Below are positions 44,447-52,601 of a stretch of 64,000 nt of DNA, one piece after another. Every line of letters begins with the position of its first letter. Position 1 is the stretch's first letter. A model generated the notes under the pieces. The model did no database searches, was not told the DNA's origin, and saw only the letters and a list, made by a program, of their open reading frames with translations. Location of the stretch: contig CAZOJI010000006.1 of NCBI GenBank assembly GCA_964580055.1, forward strand, positions 74,014-138,013. Reading direction: 5' to 3'. The position numbers and the translations under genes are program-made. Source of the stretch: JBDGYW01 sp964580055. GTDB taxonomy: Bacteria > Gemmatimonadota > Gemmatimonadetes > Gemmatimonadales > GWC2-71-9.

Positions 44447-45748
44447 GTGACGAAGAGAAACGTGTTCGTCATCGGTCTGGATGATTTCAATCGGAAGCTG
44501 CTCGAAGCGTTGCCGCTGGCCGCGGAGTGCGAGTTCCATGCGGCAATAGACGTCAGCGAGATACGTGGCATCGATGAGTTCGATGTCGACGAACTCATCG
44601 ACCGGGCCACTGAGCGGCTGAACGCCTTCAATGGACCGGTGGATGCTATTGCGACATACTGGGACTTTCCGGGAACCACAATACTACCGGTGCTTTGTAA
44701 GAGGTTCGACGTACCCGGGCCCACGATCCAGAGTGTTCTAGCCTGCGAGCACAAGTACTGGAGCCGGCTTGAGCAACAGAAGGCGATTCCGGAACACATT
44801 CCACAGTTCCAGGCATTTGACCCATTCGATGACGAGGCGTTCGAATCTATCGAGCTGGTTGCGCCATTTTGGATCAAGCCGGTGAAGTCATTCAAGTCTT
44901 ACCTGTCCTATAGGATCAATGGACCCCAACATTTCCGCGAGGTAATACAGACTGTACGGCGGGAAATCGGCGGCATCGTGGATCCCTTCCGCTACCTGAT
45001 GCGGCGTCACAGCAAACGACCCGAGTTTTCTCATCTGACGGAGAGTTGTATCGCGGAGTCGCCGCTGAACGGAGCGATGTGCACGCTCGAGGGATACGCC
45101 TTTGCTGGCGAGGTCGTCGGATATGCGGTAGTCGACTCCGTGCGTGAGGCCGACAGGTCATCCTTCTCTCGCTATGAGTATCCCTCCACGCTGCCGCTGG
45201 AAGTAAAACACCGCATGATCGATGTGGCCCGCCGCGCCGTTCGGGAGATCGGCCTCGACCGCAGCCCCTTCAACATCGAGTTCTTCTACGATGCTACGGG
45301 AGATGCCGTTTACCTCCTGGAGATAAACCCGCGGATATCGCAGGCGCACACCGACATGATGGAGAAAGTGCACGGCGTCTCGCACCTGCAGGTCATGCTC
45401 GCCCTGGCCTTGAACCGGCGTCCCAAACCCCTGGAGCACAAGGGTCCGTTTAACGTGGCCGCCCAATTCATGCTGCGATCGTTCGAAGACGGAACCGTGT
45501 CCCGTGTGCCCTCGGCGGAGGAGGTGAACCGGGTCGTCAGCGAGATACCGGGCACGAAGGTGAAGATCCTGGTTCAGCAGGGCCAGCGCTTGTCTGACCT
45601 CACACACCAGGACAGCTACAGCTTCGAGCTGGCAAATCTCTTTCTCGGAGGACGCGACAGGGAGGACCTGCTCGAGAAGTACAACCGTTGCGTGGCATTG
45701 CTGCCCTTCGAAATAGCTCGTGAGCACGGAGAGACGCGGATCAATTGA
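44447..45748 (+). CDS. ATP-grasp domain protein (carboxylate-amine ligase-like)
   Basis: 433 residues; GGGAGGAATC precedes the GTG start. The N-terminal part (VFVIGLDDFNRKLLEALPLA) resembles the pre-ATP-grasp fold. The ATP-grasp core shows FWIKPVKSFKSYLSYRI (nucleotide lysine), CTLEGYAFAGEVVGYAVVDS, NIEFFYDATGDAVYLLEINP with the Mg2+ Glu/Asn pair, and RISQAHTDMM. Enzymes of this kind join a carboxylate to an amine through an acyl phosphate. With the peptidase-like hydrolase upstream it may make or recycle a small peptide or amide; this is inference. Confidence 0.86.
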   Translation: MTKRNVFVIGLDDFNRKLLEALPLAAECEFHAAIDVSEIRGIDEFDVDELIDRATERLNAFNGPVDAIATYWDFPGTTILPVLCKRFDVPGPTIQSVLACEHKYWSRLEQQKAIPEHIPQFQAFDPFDDEAFESIELVAPFWIKPVKSFKSYLSYRINGPQHFREVIQTVRREIGGIVDPFRYLMRRHSKRPEFSHLTESCIAESPLNGAMCTLEGYAFAGEVVGYAVVDSVREADRSSFSRYEYPSTLPLEVKHRMIDVARRAVREIGLDRSPFNIEFFYDATGDAVYLLEINPRISQAHTDMMEKVHGVSHLQVMLALALNRRPKPLEHKGPFNVAAQFMLRSFEDGTVSRVPSAEEVNRVVSEIPGTKVKILVQQGQRLSDLTHQDSYSFELANLFLGGRDREDLLEKYNRCVALLPFEIAREHGETRIN

Positions 45749-45839
45749 CTTTGCCGAGTCTTGCGGCGGTGGGCGGCCAAAAGGGTTTGACCTGGTTCGG
45801 ACAGACACCGAGATCTGGAGGCGTTCGCCGGAGTCACCG

Positions 45840-46000
45840 CGAATGCTCTCCGCCATTGGTTGGGCGAGCAACCATCAATTTGGCCGTGAACGCCCGGGAC
45901 CCCATGGCGGACGGCGCAAGTCCAGGGTCGAAACCAAGAGATCCTCTTGGTTGAGAACTAGGCGAGTGTGCGCGAGCTGCACCCCATACCTCGCCTTACA
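45840..46000 (+). pseudogene. Relic of a hybrid histidine kinase (N-box joined to receiver start)
   Basis: Frame 1 gives ATINLAVNARDPMADG (45868-45915), the N-box of a PAS-type hybrid kinase ATPase domain. It then switches to frame 2: GRNQEILLVEN, a TAG stop at 45959-45961, and ASVREL. The latter is the start of a receiver domain (typically ETILLVEDExxVREL), with the second acidic residue changed to Asn. About 100 residues with the G-boxes are deleted between the two. It lies directly upstream of the intact two-component operon and ends at its first CCTTACA box. Confidence 0.55.
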
Positions 46001-46011
46001 CGATCCTTACG
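45994..46011 (+). promoter_or_regulatory. Tandem CCTTAC boxes upstream of the two-component operon
   Basis: CCTTACA (45994-46000) and CCTTACG (46005-46011) are direct repeats with an 11-bp period, the usual arrangement for OmpR/PhoB-type regulators. A TAGTGT -10-like element starts at 46065. The same boxes occur before the barrel gene at 48,543, so they are the likely target of the response regulator encoded at 47,817. Confidence 0.6.
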
Positions 46012-46128
46012 TTACGCGAACGCATTGCCAACGCGATTGCGTTGCCTGCCACGACGGCGCGCGTTAGTGTAGGTAACATGACACTGCGAGATCCGTCATA
46101 GCCGCCGCGGCCTTTGTCGAGACACTAC

Positions 46129-47820
46129 ATGCGGGACTCTTCCAAACCACGTGCCGGCGCCTCACCGGGGTTGCTGCTCCTACTATCCCTGATCGCGCTC
46201 CTGGCGGTATCGCTCGGCCTGGGCTTTCACGCGTGGTCCGCCGCGCGTTCGCACCAGGAATCAGTCGAGCACACGCTGGAAGATTATGCGAGTATGGCGG
46301 TTTGGGAGTACTCCAACGTCGTGCGCGACAACCTCGAGGAGTTCTGGTGGGAAGCGTTCGAAGAAGTCACCTGGGAGTGGCCGGGGTACGGCGACCTGCC
46401 ATCCGTTGACGTATTGGCCGATGAAACACGACACCTGCTGCGGCGGTACGAGTGCGAGTGCAGCAGCATCGGCAGTCCATTGGCGTTCTTCCGTGTGGAT
46501 CTGCGAGACACCTCGATAACCACTGACGGCGACGCAACAACTTCCATAGCGGTACTGTCGCGGCTGGCAGACACTCTCGTCAGCCATCGACAGCAATACG
46601 ACCGTGAGCGAACCGGGCTGGTGATGATGCCGGCGGGATCGCTGCTCGATTCACCCACTCTAGTCACGTACTCCACGGCCTACGGCCGCAGTCGCAGGCG
46701 AGAGCCTCGAGCCCTTTTCGGGTTCCTGACGGAAGCCGATGCCTACGCGGAACTCCTGTCCCGTTGGTTTGTGGAACATCAGATCCTGCCGCCGTCCGTT
46801 ACCGGCGGTTTGCACAACAGCTCTGTGCTCGATCTGTCAGTTCATATAGATCGCGGCTGCACGTTGTTCGAATCCGCCTCGGCCGACCCATTGCAATACG
46901 CGGTCACGGATACCATGGGAGTCAAATACGGCGGAATGGTGGTCGAGGCAGCCATCAAACCGGAGGTCGCGGACCAACTCATCATCGGTGGTATGCCGCG
47001 GTCACGACTCCCGCTCATTCTCACGTTGCTCCTGATAACTGCCGCGTTGGGAACGGCTGCATTGTACCAGCTGCGCCGCGAGCGCCAGCTCGCACGGTTG
47101 CGTGACGACTTCGTGTCAGGCGTGTCGCATGAGTTGAGAACACCGCTGGCGCAGGTCCGGATGTTCGCGGAATTGTGGGATGCCGGAAAGCTGAGAACCG
47201 AATCCGAGCGCAGCCGCGCGGTCGGCATCATAAACCGGGAGGCGCGGCGTCTCACTCATCTGGTCGAGAACATTCTCCAGTTCTCCAGAGCCCGTCGCTC
47301 AATGGTCGACGTTGCCACTGAGCCTCTCGACGTGCGCGAGACCATTCACGAGGTGATAGAAGCATTCGGACCGCTGGCCCTGGCACGTGAAGTCTCGTTG
47401 ACTCCGGACGTGGAGTCCGGTCTGATGGTGCGCGCCGACCGCGACGCACTCAAGCAGATGTTGCTGAATCTCTTGGACAACGCGGTGAAATATGGACCCG
47501 ACGGGCAGACCGTGACTGTGCGAGGGCGCCGAGTAGGTGACAGGTTGCGGCTCTCGGTGAGCGACCAGGGGCCGGGCATCCCACGCAGTGACAGAAAGCT
47601 GGTCTGGGAGCCGTACCGACGTCTGCAACGCGACGCGACGGATGCGGCCACGGGAACTGGAATCGGGCTCGCCGTTGTTTCCGAGCTGACGGCACAACAC
47701 GACGGAGCCACGTGGGTGGAGGAGGCCGAAGGAGGCGGAGCCTGTTTCGTGGTCGAGTTGCCGGGGGCCACGACCTCTGCGGGCGTTACCAGCGCCCAGA
47801 AGCTCGAGCACGTCCCGTGA
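46129..47820 (+). CDS. Membrane sensor histidine kinase with a novel-looking periplasmic domain
   Basis: 563 residues from ATG 46129 (a TTG 15 bases upstream is the alternative; neither has a clear ribosome site). Membrane segment 1 (about 15-38), a periplasmic domain of ~255 residues, membrane segment 2 (LPLILTLLLITAALGTAALY), then HisKA with His334 in SHELRTPLAQV, N-box LLNLLDNAVKYG, G1 DQGPGIP and G2 GTGIGLAVVS. The sensor domain starts with an acidic, Trp-rich helix (NLEEFWWEAFEEVTWEWPG) and has a CEC pair, features I cannot match to a known sensor fold. The stop overlaps the regulator's start (GTGA). Confidence 0.9.
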   Translation: MRDSSKPRAGASPGLLLLLSLIALLAVSLGLGFHAWSAARSHQESVEHTLEDYASMAVWEYSNVVRDNLEEFWWEAFEEVTWEWPGYGDLPSVDVLADETRHLLRRYECECSSIGSPLAFFRVDLRDTSITTDGDATTSIAVLSRLADTLVSHRQQYDRERTGLVMMPAGSLLDSPTLVTYSTAYGRSRRREPRALFGFLTEADAYAELLSRWFVEHQILPPSVTGGLHNSSVLDLSVHIDRGCTLFESASADPLQYAVTDTMGVKYGGMVVEAAIKPEVADQLIIGGMPRSRLPLILTLLLITAALGTAALYQLRRERQLARLRDDFVSGVSHELRTPLAQVRMFAELWDAGKLRTESERSRAVGIINREARRLTHLVENILQFSRARRSMVDVATEPLDVRETIHEVIEAFGPLALAREVSLTPDVESGLMVRADRDALKQMLLNLLDNAVKYGPDGQTVTVRGRRVGDRLRLSVSDQGPGIPRSDRKLVWEPYRRLQRDATDAATGTGIGLAVVSELTAQHDGATWVEEAEGGGACFVVELPGATTSAGVTSAQKLEHVP

Positions 47821-48509
47821 CGGCGGTTCTGGTTGTTGAAGACAATGCCGACCTGGCATTTGGACTTCAGACCGCGCTCGAATCCGAGGGGTATGAAGTG
47901 CGAGTGGCATACGACGGTCGCTCAGGCCTCGAACAAGCCCACGCAAGCCGTCCCGACCTGATACTCCTGGATCTCATGCTTCCGGAACTGGACGGATACA
48001 GCGTCCTGCGAGAGGCGAGACGCTCGGGGTTGGACATGCCCATCTTGATCCTGACGGCCAGGGGTGAAGAGGCCGACAAAGTGCTGGGACTCGACTGGGG
48101 CGCCGACGACTACGTTACCAAGCCGTTCGGAACCATGGAGCTGCTGGCCCGTGTGAGAGCATTGCTGCGGCGCACTCAGCCGGGGGACGAGGACGTCGAA
48201 GGAACCGGCCCGGTGGAGAGATTCGGGGAAGTAGAAATCGACACGGCTTCGCACACTGTGCTGCGGCGCGGCGAGCCCGTTTCCCTCGCACCCAAGGAGT
48301 ACGATCTGCTGCTTGCCCTTCTAAACCGCCGTGGAGCGGTGGTCACTCGCCTGGAGCTGCTGCGGGAAGTCTGGGGTTACGAGGCAGCCGTCATGAGTCG
48401 CACAGTCGACGTGCACGTCGCGGAGCTGCGGCGCAAGCTGGAATCCGATCCGTCCGATCCCGATCACATACTCACGGTCCGCAAGGTGGGGTACCGGCTG
48501 CAAACCTGA
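47817..48509 (+). CDS. OmpR/PhoB-family response regulator
   Basis: 230 residues from GTG 47817, overlapping the kinase stop by 4 bases. Receiver: VVEDN acidic pocket, phospho-acceptor Asp52 in LILLDLMLPELDG, ILTARGEEADK and YVTKPFG lysine. Winged-helix C-terminus: LAPKEYDLLLALLNRRG, SRTVDVHVAELRRKLE and ILTVRKVGYRL. Phosphorylated by the cognate kinase, it should bind direct repeats with 11-bp period; such repeats occur before its own operon and before the next gene. Confidence 0.95.
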   Translation: MTAVLVVEDNADLAFGLQTALESEGYEVRVAYDGRSGLEQAHASRPDLILLDLMLPELDGYSVLREARRSGLDMPILILTARGEEADKVLGLDWGADDYVTKPFGTMELLARVRALLRRTQPGDEDVEGTGPVERFGEVEIDTASHTVLRRGEPVSLAPKEYDLLLALLNRRGAVVTRLELLREVWGYEAAVMSRTVDVHVAELRRKLESDPSDPDHILTVRKVGYRLQT

Positions 48510-48542
48510 GTTCCCTCGCTTGCGTCTCAATCAGTCACACTC

Positions 48543-48582
48543 CCTTACATGGACCTTACAAAGCGCGCAAACGCCCCTTACA
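48543..48582 (+). promoter_or_regulatory. Three CCTTACA boxes upstream of the barrel gene
   Basis: CCTTACA occurs at 48543-48549, 48554-48560 and 48576-48582; spacings are 11 and 22 bases, all in one helical phase. The first and third extend to a shared 12-mer, CCCTTACATGGA. An extended -10-like TGTTAGACT ends at 48630 and the gene's ATG is at 48672. A likely binding site of the neighbouring response regulator. Confidence 0.62.
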
Positions 48583-48671
48583 TGGAGCGTACCACGAGAT
48601 CACCTGCCCATGTTCCGGTTGTGTTAGACTCCGCTACCGAACCAACGAATACACCAACGGCTTGTACACGG

Positions 48672-49958
48672 ATGAAGCTCTCAATAACGACACCGACCCT
48701 TTTTCTCGTCGCACTGGCAGGCAGCGGTCTCGCCGCGCAGGTAGCAAACAACGGCACAACCGCCAATGCATTGTTCGTGTTCGAGGACTGCAACGCCCGC
48801 AACTGTGATTTCGAGCACTTCAGGCGTGAGATTGCCTGGGTGAACTGGGTGCGCGACCGACAGGACGCGGACGTCCACCTTCTCGTGACCTCGCAAGACA
48901 CCGGAGGCGGCGGCGAGCACTACACGCTGGACTTCATCGGCCAGCGCCGCTTCGAGGGTGTATCGAAGACCCGGTCCTACGTTTCCGACCCGAACGACAC
49001 GGATTCGGAGGTCCGGGAGGGCCTCACCAGGGCGATCGCACTGGGCCTGGTACAGTTCGCCGAGACCACGCCGATAGCGCCGCAGCTGCGAGTGGTATAC
49101 GAGGAACCTGGAGAGATGGTAGTCCCGAGGCAGGAACACGACCCCTGGGACTTGTGGGTGTTCCGGTTCAGCGGTAATGCATCCGTCGAACAGGAGGCGA
49201 CCGAAAGCGGCTACTCGTTCCGCGGCTCCGCTGACGCGGACCGTGTGTCCGATGCCATGAAGATCAACCTCTCACTGTCCGGACGTTACAGCCGGGACCA
49301 GTGGGATCTCGATGAAGGAGAGACATACACGAACATCTCCGAGGATTACACGGCCGACCTGCTCATGGTCTGGAGTCTGACGGATCACTGGTCTCTGGGA
49401 GGACGAGCCAACGCGAACCGATCGACATTCCTGAACCGCGATCTTGCGGTGGCCGCGGGCCCTACGCTCGAGTTCAACATCTTCCCCTATGAGGTGTCGA
49501 CTCGGCGATCCATCACATTCCGCTACTCGCTCGAGATCTCGTCGTTCAACTACGAGCTGGAAACCATAGACGGTAAGACCGAAGAGGTTCTGCCGCGGCA
49601 CGCGCTGCTCGTCTCCGCGGCGGTACAACAGCCTTGGGGTGAAGTGTTCGGGTCCGTTGAGGGAATTCAGTACCTCAACAATCCGGAAACCCATCGCATC
49701 AACACCTTCATCAACCTCGAGTACCGCTTGTTCCGCGGGCTCAACCTGGACGTGTTCGGATCTTTCTCCAGGATCAAGGACCAGTTCTTCCTGGCAGCCG
49801 AGGATTTGAGCGACGAGGAGATCCTGCTGGAGCGCAGGCAGCGCGAGACCGACTACCTGTTCGACATCGGCATCGGCCTCAGCTACAGGTTCGGCTCCAA
49901 GTTCGCCAACATCGTGAACCCGCGCATGAGCGGGGGACGGCGTCGCCACTATCGTTAG
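48672..49958 (+). CDS. Predicted outer-membrane beta-barrel protein, likely target of the two-component system
   Basis: 428 residues from ATG 48672, the start that gives a signal peptide (LFLVALAGSGLAAQ). The first ~150 residues form a mixed domain containing FVFEDCNARNCDFEHFRREI and a DADVHLLVTSQDTG strand. The rest has alternating amphipathic strands (MKINLSLSGRYSRDQWDL, HWSLGGRANANRSTFLNRD, RRSITFRYSLEISSFNYELE, LDVFGSFSRIKDQFFL) ending in a barrel-like GIGLSYRFGSKFANI. I do not recognise a named family. Its own CCTTACA boxes place it under the adjacent regulator. Confidence 0.75.
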   Translation: MKLSITTPTLFLVALAGSGLAAQVANNGTTANALFVFEDCNARNCDFEHFRREIAWVNWVRDRQDADVHLLVTSQDTGGGGEHYTLDFIGQRRFEGVSKTRSYVSDPNDTDSEVREGLTRAIALGLVQFAETTPIAPQLRVVYEEPGEMVVPRQEHDPWDLWVFRFSGNASVEQEATESGYSFRGSADADRVSDAMKINLSLSGRYSRDQWDLDEGETYTNISEDYTADLLMVWSLTDHWSLGGRANANRSTFLNRDLAVAAGPTLEFNIFPYEVSTRRSITFRYSLEISSFNYELETIDGKTEEVLPRHALLVSAAVQQPWGEVFGSVEGIQYLNNPETHRINTFINLEYRLFRGLNLDVFGSFSRIKDQFFLAAEDLSDEEILLERRQRETDYLFDIGIGLSYRFGSKFANIVNPRMSGGRRRHYR

Positions 49959-50393
49959 GGGAGATCGCGACAGAGTTGTGGAACCTGGCGGCCGGCATTG
50001 GTTGCGAGCAGACCGCGCAGGTTGTCTGCTCCGGCACCCACAGCCACCCGATTTCGTACCGCTATTCCAGCCTCTTGCCTATAAGGTTCGCAAAATCAAC
50101 AAGTTACGTACCCGTATCGCAGTTCCGCAGGCCCGAAACCTGCCAAATTGACGTCCATCTCGAATTGGAAATGGATCGTTCCGAACTCGAGACGGAGCAT
50201 TTCGGATTCGAAACCAGCCAGTCGAAAGCCTGGATGCCCTGCTAACCGCCCGTTACCTTGTTCGACAGATTGGCCGAATGGAATTGCCGCTTTTGCGCGC
50301 CGGTCGTCCACACTCGAGGGCGCAATCTCGTTCGGCTGAAGCCGTCCTCTCGCGAAGGTAGAGCCGTTCTCTTTCCAGAACAAAAGAGGAGAG
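49959..50393. other. 435-base gap without recognised features
   Basis: No open frame here resembles a protein family and no terminator hairpin was found. Just before the next gene a short GTTCT-N6-AGAAC palindrome (50366-50381) overlaps the leader, and the ribosome site AGAGGAGA follows. Presumably the control region of the M28 peptidase. Confidence 0.35.
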
Positions 50394-51761
50394 ATGATGC
50401 ACACCATCAGACACCTGTACACTTCCGCATTGGCAGGATTCCTTGCGATCACGGTCAGTTCCTGCGCGCCCCCTCCAGCGTGCGATCTGGAACTCGTCGA
50501 TCAACTCGATATCGAGCAAGCAATAGCTCACGTGGCCTTTCTCAGCGAACAGATCGGCCCGCGGGTGGTTTCCACTCCACAGGAGCGGGAAGCAGCCGAC
50601 TACATCGCGACGCAACTGGAAGGTTACGGCTACGAGGTCGAGATCCAGGAGTTTCCCCGGCCGACTGTGCACGCCTACCTGACCGTTCAGACGGCCGAGC
50701 CACAGGTGCTGCACATCCAGGCCGGACGTTTGGAGGAGGTCTCGCCAGAGGACTATCCCCTATGGACTTCTGAAGGCGGCATTTCCGCCCAGGTGATCTA
50801 CTGCGGCCACGGGGAGGCCGGGGCGTTCCCCGCCGAGGTGAGTGGACAGATTGCCCTGGTAACCCGCAGTGAGGAAGAGGACCCGGCGGAGGTCATCAGC
50901 CGGGCCGGCCAGGCCGGGGCCGTTGCAGTGTTGCTGCACAACACCGACTGGAAACGCTATGGCGTGCGAATTGCCGAGGCCGACATACCCTTTGCGACCA
51001 TGAATTCCGAGGCGGGCGAGGTGCTGCGCGGTGCCGGCGAAGTGACGGTCAACCTCGAGGTCAACCGTTACGAGACCTCGCAGAACGTGATCGCCAGCCG
51101 CGCTCCGTCCGGCGAAGCCGACGAGTCGCGGCCCATCGTCGTGTTTTCGGGGCACTACGACAGTGTTCCAATGTCGCCGGGCGCCAACGACAACGGTTCC
51201 GGGACCGCCGGTGTTCTGGAGTTGGCCCGCCTCCTCGCGGGAGTACCGCTGGCGGCTGACGTCCGCTTTCTGGCATGTGGTGGGGAGGAAGGCGGACTGG
51301 TCGGTTCTCGCTATTACGTTGCGAATCTGTCGGACGCGGAACGGGAGCGGGTCGTCGCCAACTTCAACATGGATATGATCGCCACCGCCGGTCCGGAACA
51401 GACCACGCTGTTCGTGAACACGCTCGACGGCGAGAACCTGGTGGCTCAGGCCGCACTGTTCGCAGCCGACACACTCGGCTACGCCGGCCAGCTAAACGCC
51501 CCCTATCAGAGGGGTGCGAGCGATCACGTGGCATTCGCCGACTCCGGAATTGCGGCGGCCAATTTCATCTGGCGCGAGCTCGAAACTATCGCCCTGGAGC
51601 CGTGGTATCACCATCCGCACGACAACATGGAGCACATCAGTGCCGAACGGTTTCGCACCGCGCTCGAGATCATTGCCGCCGGGTCCTTGGAGGTGATGTG
51701 CGCCGATGGATCGTTGCGACCTGACGTTGCCGTGGTTTCGGCCGAAGTAGCGTCGCACTGA
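50394..51761 (+). CDS. M28-family aminopeptidase lipoprotein with PA-domain insert
   Basis: 455 residues, lipobox ending TVSSC (Cys24). A two-zinc aminopeptidase: FSGHYDSVP (His, Asp), GANDNGSGTAGVLELA, ACGGEEGGLVGSRYY (Glu-Glu), FNMDMIA (Asp) and the final YHHPHDNMEHIS (His). Before the catalytic domain a protease-associated-type region (IALVTRSEEEDPAEVISRAG, AVLLHN) caps the active site. Releases N-terminal residues from external peptides. The small membrane protein gene follows by 16 bases. Confidence 0.92.
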   Translation: MMHTIRHLYTSALAGFLAITVSSCAPPPACDLELVDQLDIEQAIAHVAFLSEQIGPRVVSTPQEREAADYIATQLEGYGYEVEIQEFPRPTVHAYLTVQTAEPQVLHIQAGRLEEVSPEDYPLWTSEGGISAQVIYCGHGEAGAFPAEVSGQIALVTRSEEEDPAEVISRAGQAGAVAVLLHNTDWKRYGVRIAEADIPFATMNSEAGEVLRGAGEVTVNLEVNRYETSQNVIASRAPSGEADESRPIVVFSGHYDSVPMSPGANDNGSGTAGVLELARLLAGVPLAADVRFLACGGEEGGLVGSRYYVANLSDAERERVVANFNMDMIATAGPEQTTLFVNTLDGENLVAQAALFAADTLGYAGQLNAPYQRGASDHVAFADSGIAAANFIWRELETIALEPWYHHPHDNMEHISAERFRTALEIIAAGSLEVMCADGSLRPDVAVVSAEVASH

Positions 51762-51777
51762 TTCTGGTGGAAGGGTA

Positions 51778-52320
51778 ATGCGCGGGTATACTGCTTGCGG
51801 CGCCTCACGTGGGAGATGGGCCATTCGCTCCCAGGGGCGCCGCATACGCGGCGCAATCAAGATGGGCCTGACCTGGGGTTTTGCGTGGTTCGCGGCGGGC
51901 ATGGTTCTCCTACTCATTGTCGGACCTGACGCCGCCGACGTCCCGTTCCCACTTGGCTTTGGTTTCCTGGGCTTCGTTGCCGGCGTCACATTCTCCGGGA
52001 TCCTCGCAATTGCCGAGGGCCGTCGCCGGTTCGATCACATGTCGCTTCCGCGGTTTGCAGGTTGGGGCGGCGTTGCGGGCCTTCTCTTTTCCGTGATGTT
52101 CGTGTTTACGGTGGCCGCGTTTGCGGAGGGTGCACCGTTCATACAGGATCTGGTGTTTTTGGGCCCGCTGTTTGCGGCGGCCGGTGCGGGCAGCGCTTCC
52201 GGCTTGCTGGTCCTGGCCAGAAAGGCCGAGGACCGGGAATCGCTCGACGCCGGTTCGGACGCGATCGATGTCGAGCTTGCCGCACAAGATGCGCGCGAGT
52301 TGCCCGGAGGCAGGGGCTGA
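51778..52320 (+). CDS. Small four-helix membrane protein of unknown function
   Basis: 180 residues from ATG 51778 with GGAAGGG upstream. Four membrane segments are visible (GLTWGFAWFAAGMVLLLIVG; FGFLGFVAGVTFSGILAIA; GGVAGLLFSVMFVFTVAAF; VFLGPLFAAAGAGSASGLLV), with a hydrophilic acidic tail. No motif assigns a function. It follows the M28 gene closely and may be co-transcribed with it. Confidence 0.7.
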   Translation: MRGYTACGASRGRWAIRSQGRRIRGAIKMGLTWGFAWFAAGMVLLLIVGPDAADVPFPLGFGFLGFVAGVTFSGILAIAEGRRRFDHMSLPRFAGWGGVAGLLFSVMFVFTVAAFAEGAPFIQDLVFLGPLFAAAGAGSASGLLVLARKAEDRESLDAGSDAIDVELAAQDARELPGGRG

Positions 52321-52601
52321 CTCACTCGAGTTGAACCCAGTCGTTTTCCTCGCAGAGCGCTGCTCCTCCAGTGGGGCGGCGAGTAGTCCGACCGATCCAA
52401 ATAGCGTCTGCTAAAAGCGCTACCTTCAACACTCACAGAAGATCAGTAGCTCTTCCCATCATACTGCACCCTATAGAGGGTTCGCAGACCTCGTGCAAGA
52501 AATCGGCCCTCAATGGCGCGTCTCGTACCGAGCACCGTTTACTCGGCGCGGCCCGACGCGTAGAATCCTCGTATCGTTTATCACCGACAGTGGAGGCAGT
52601 C

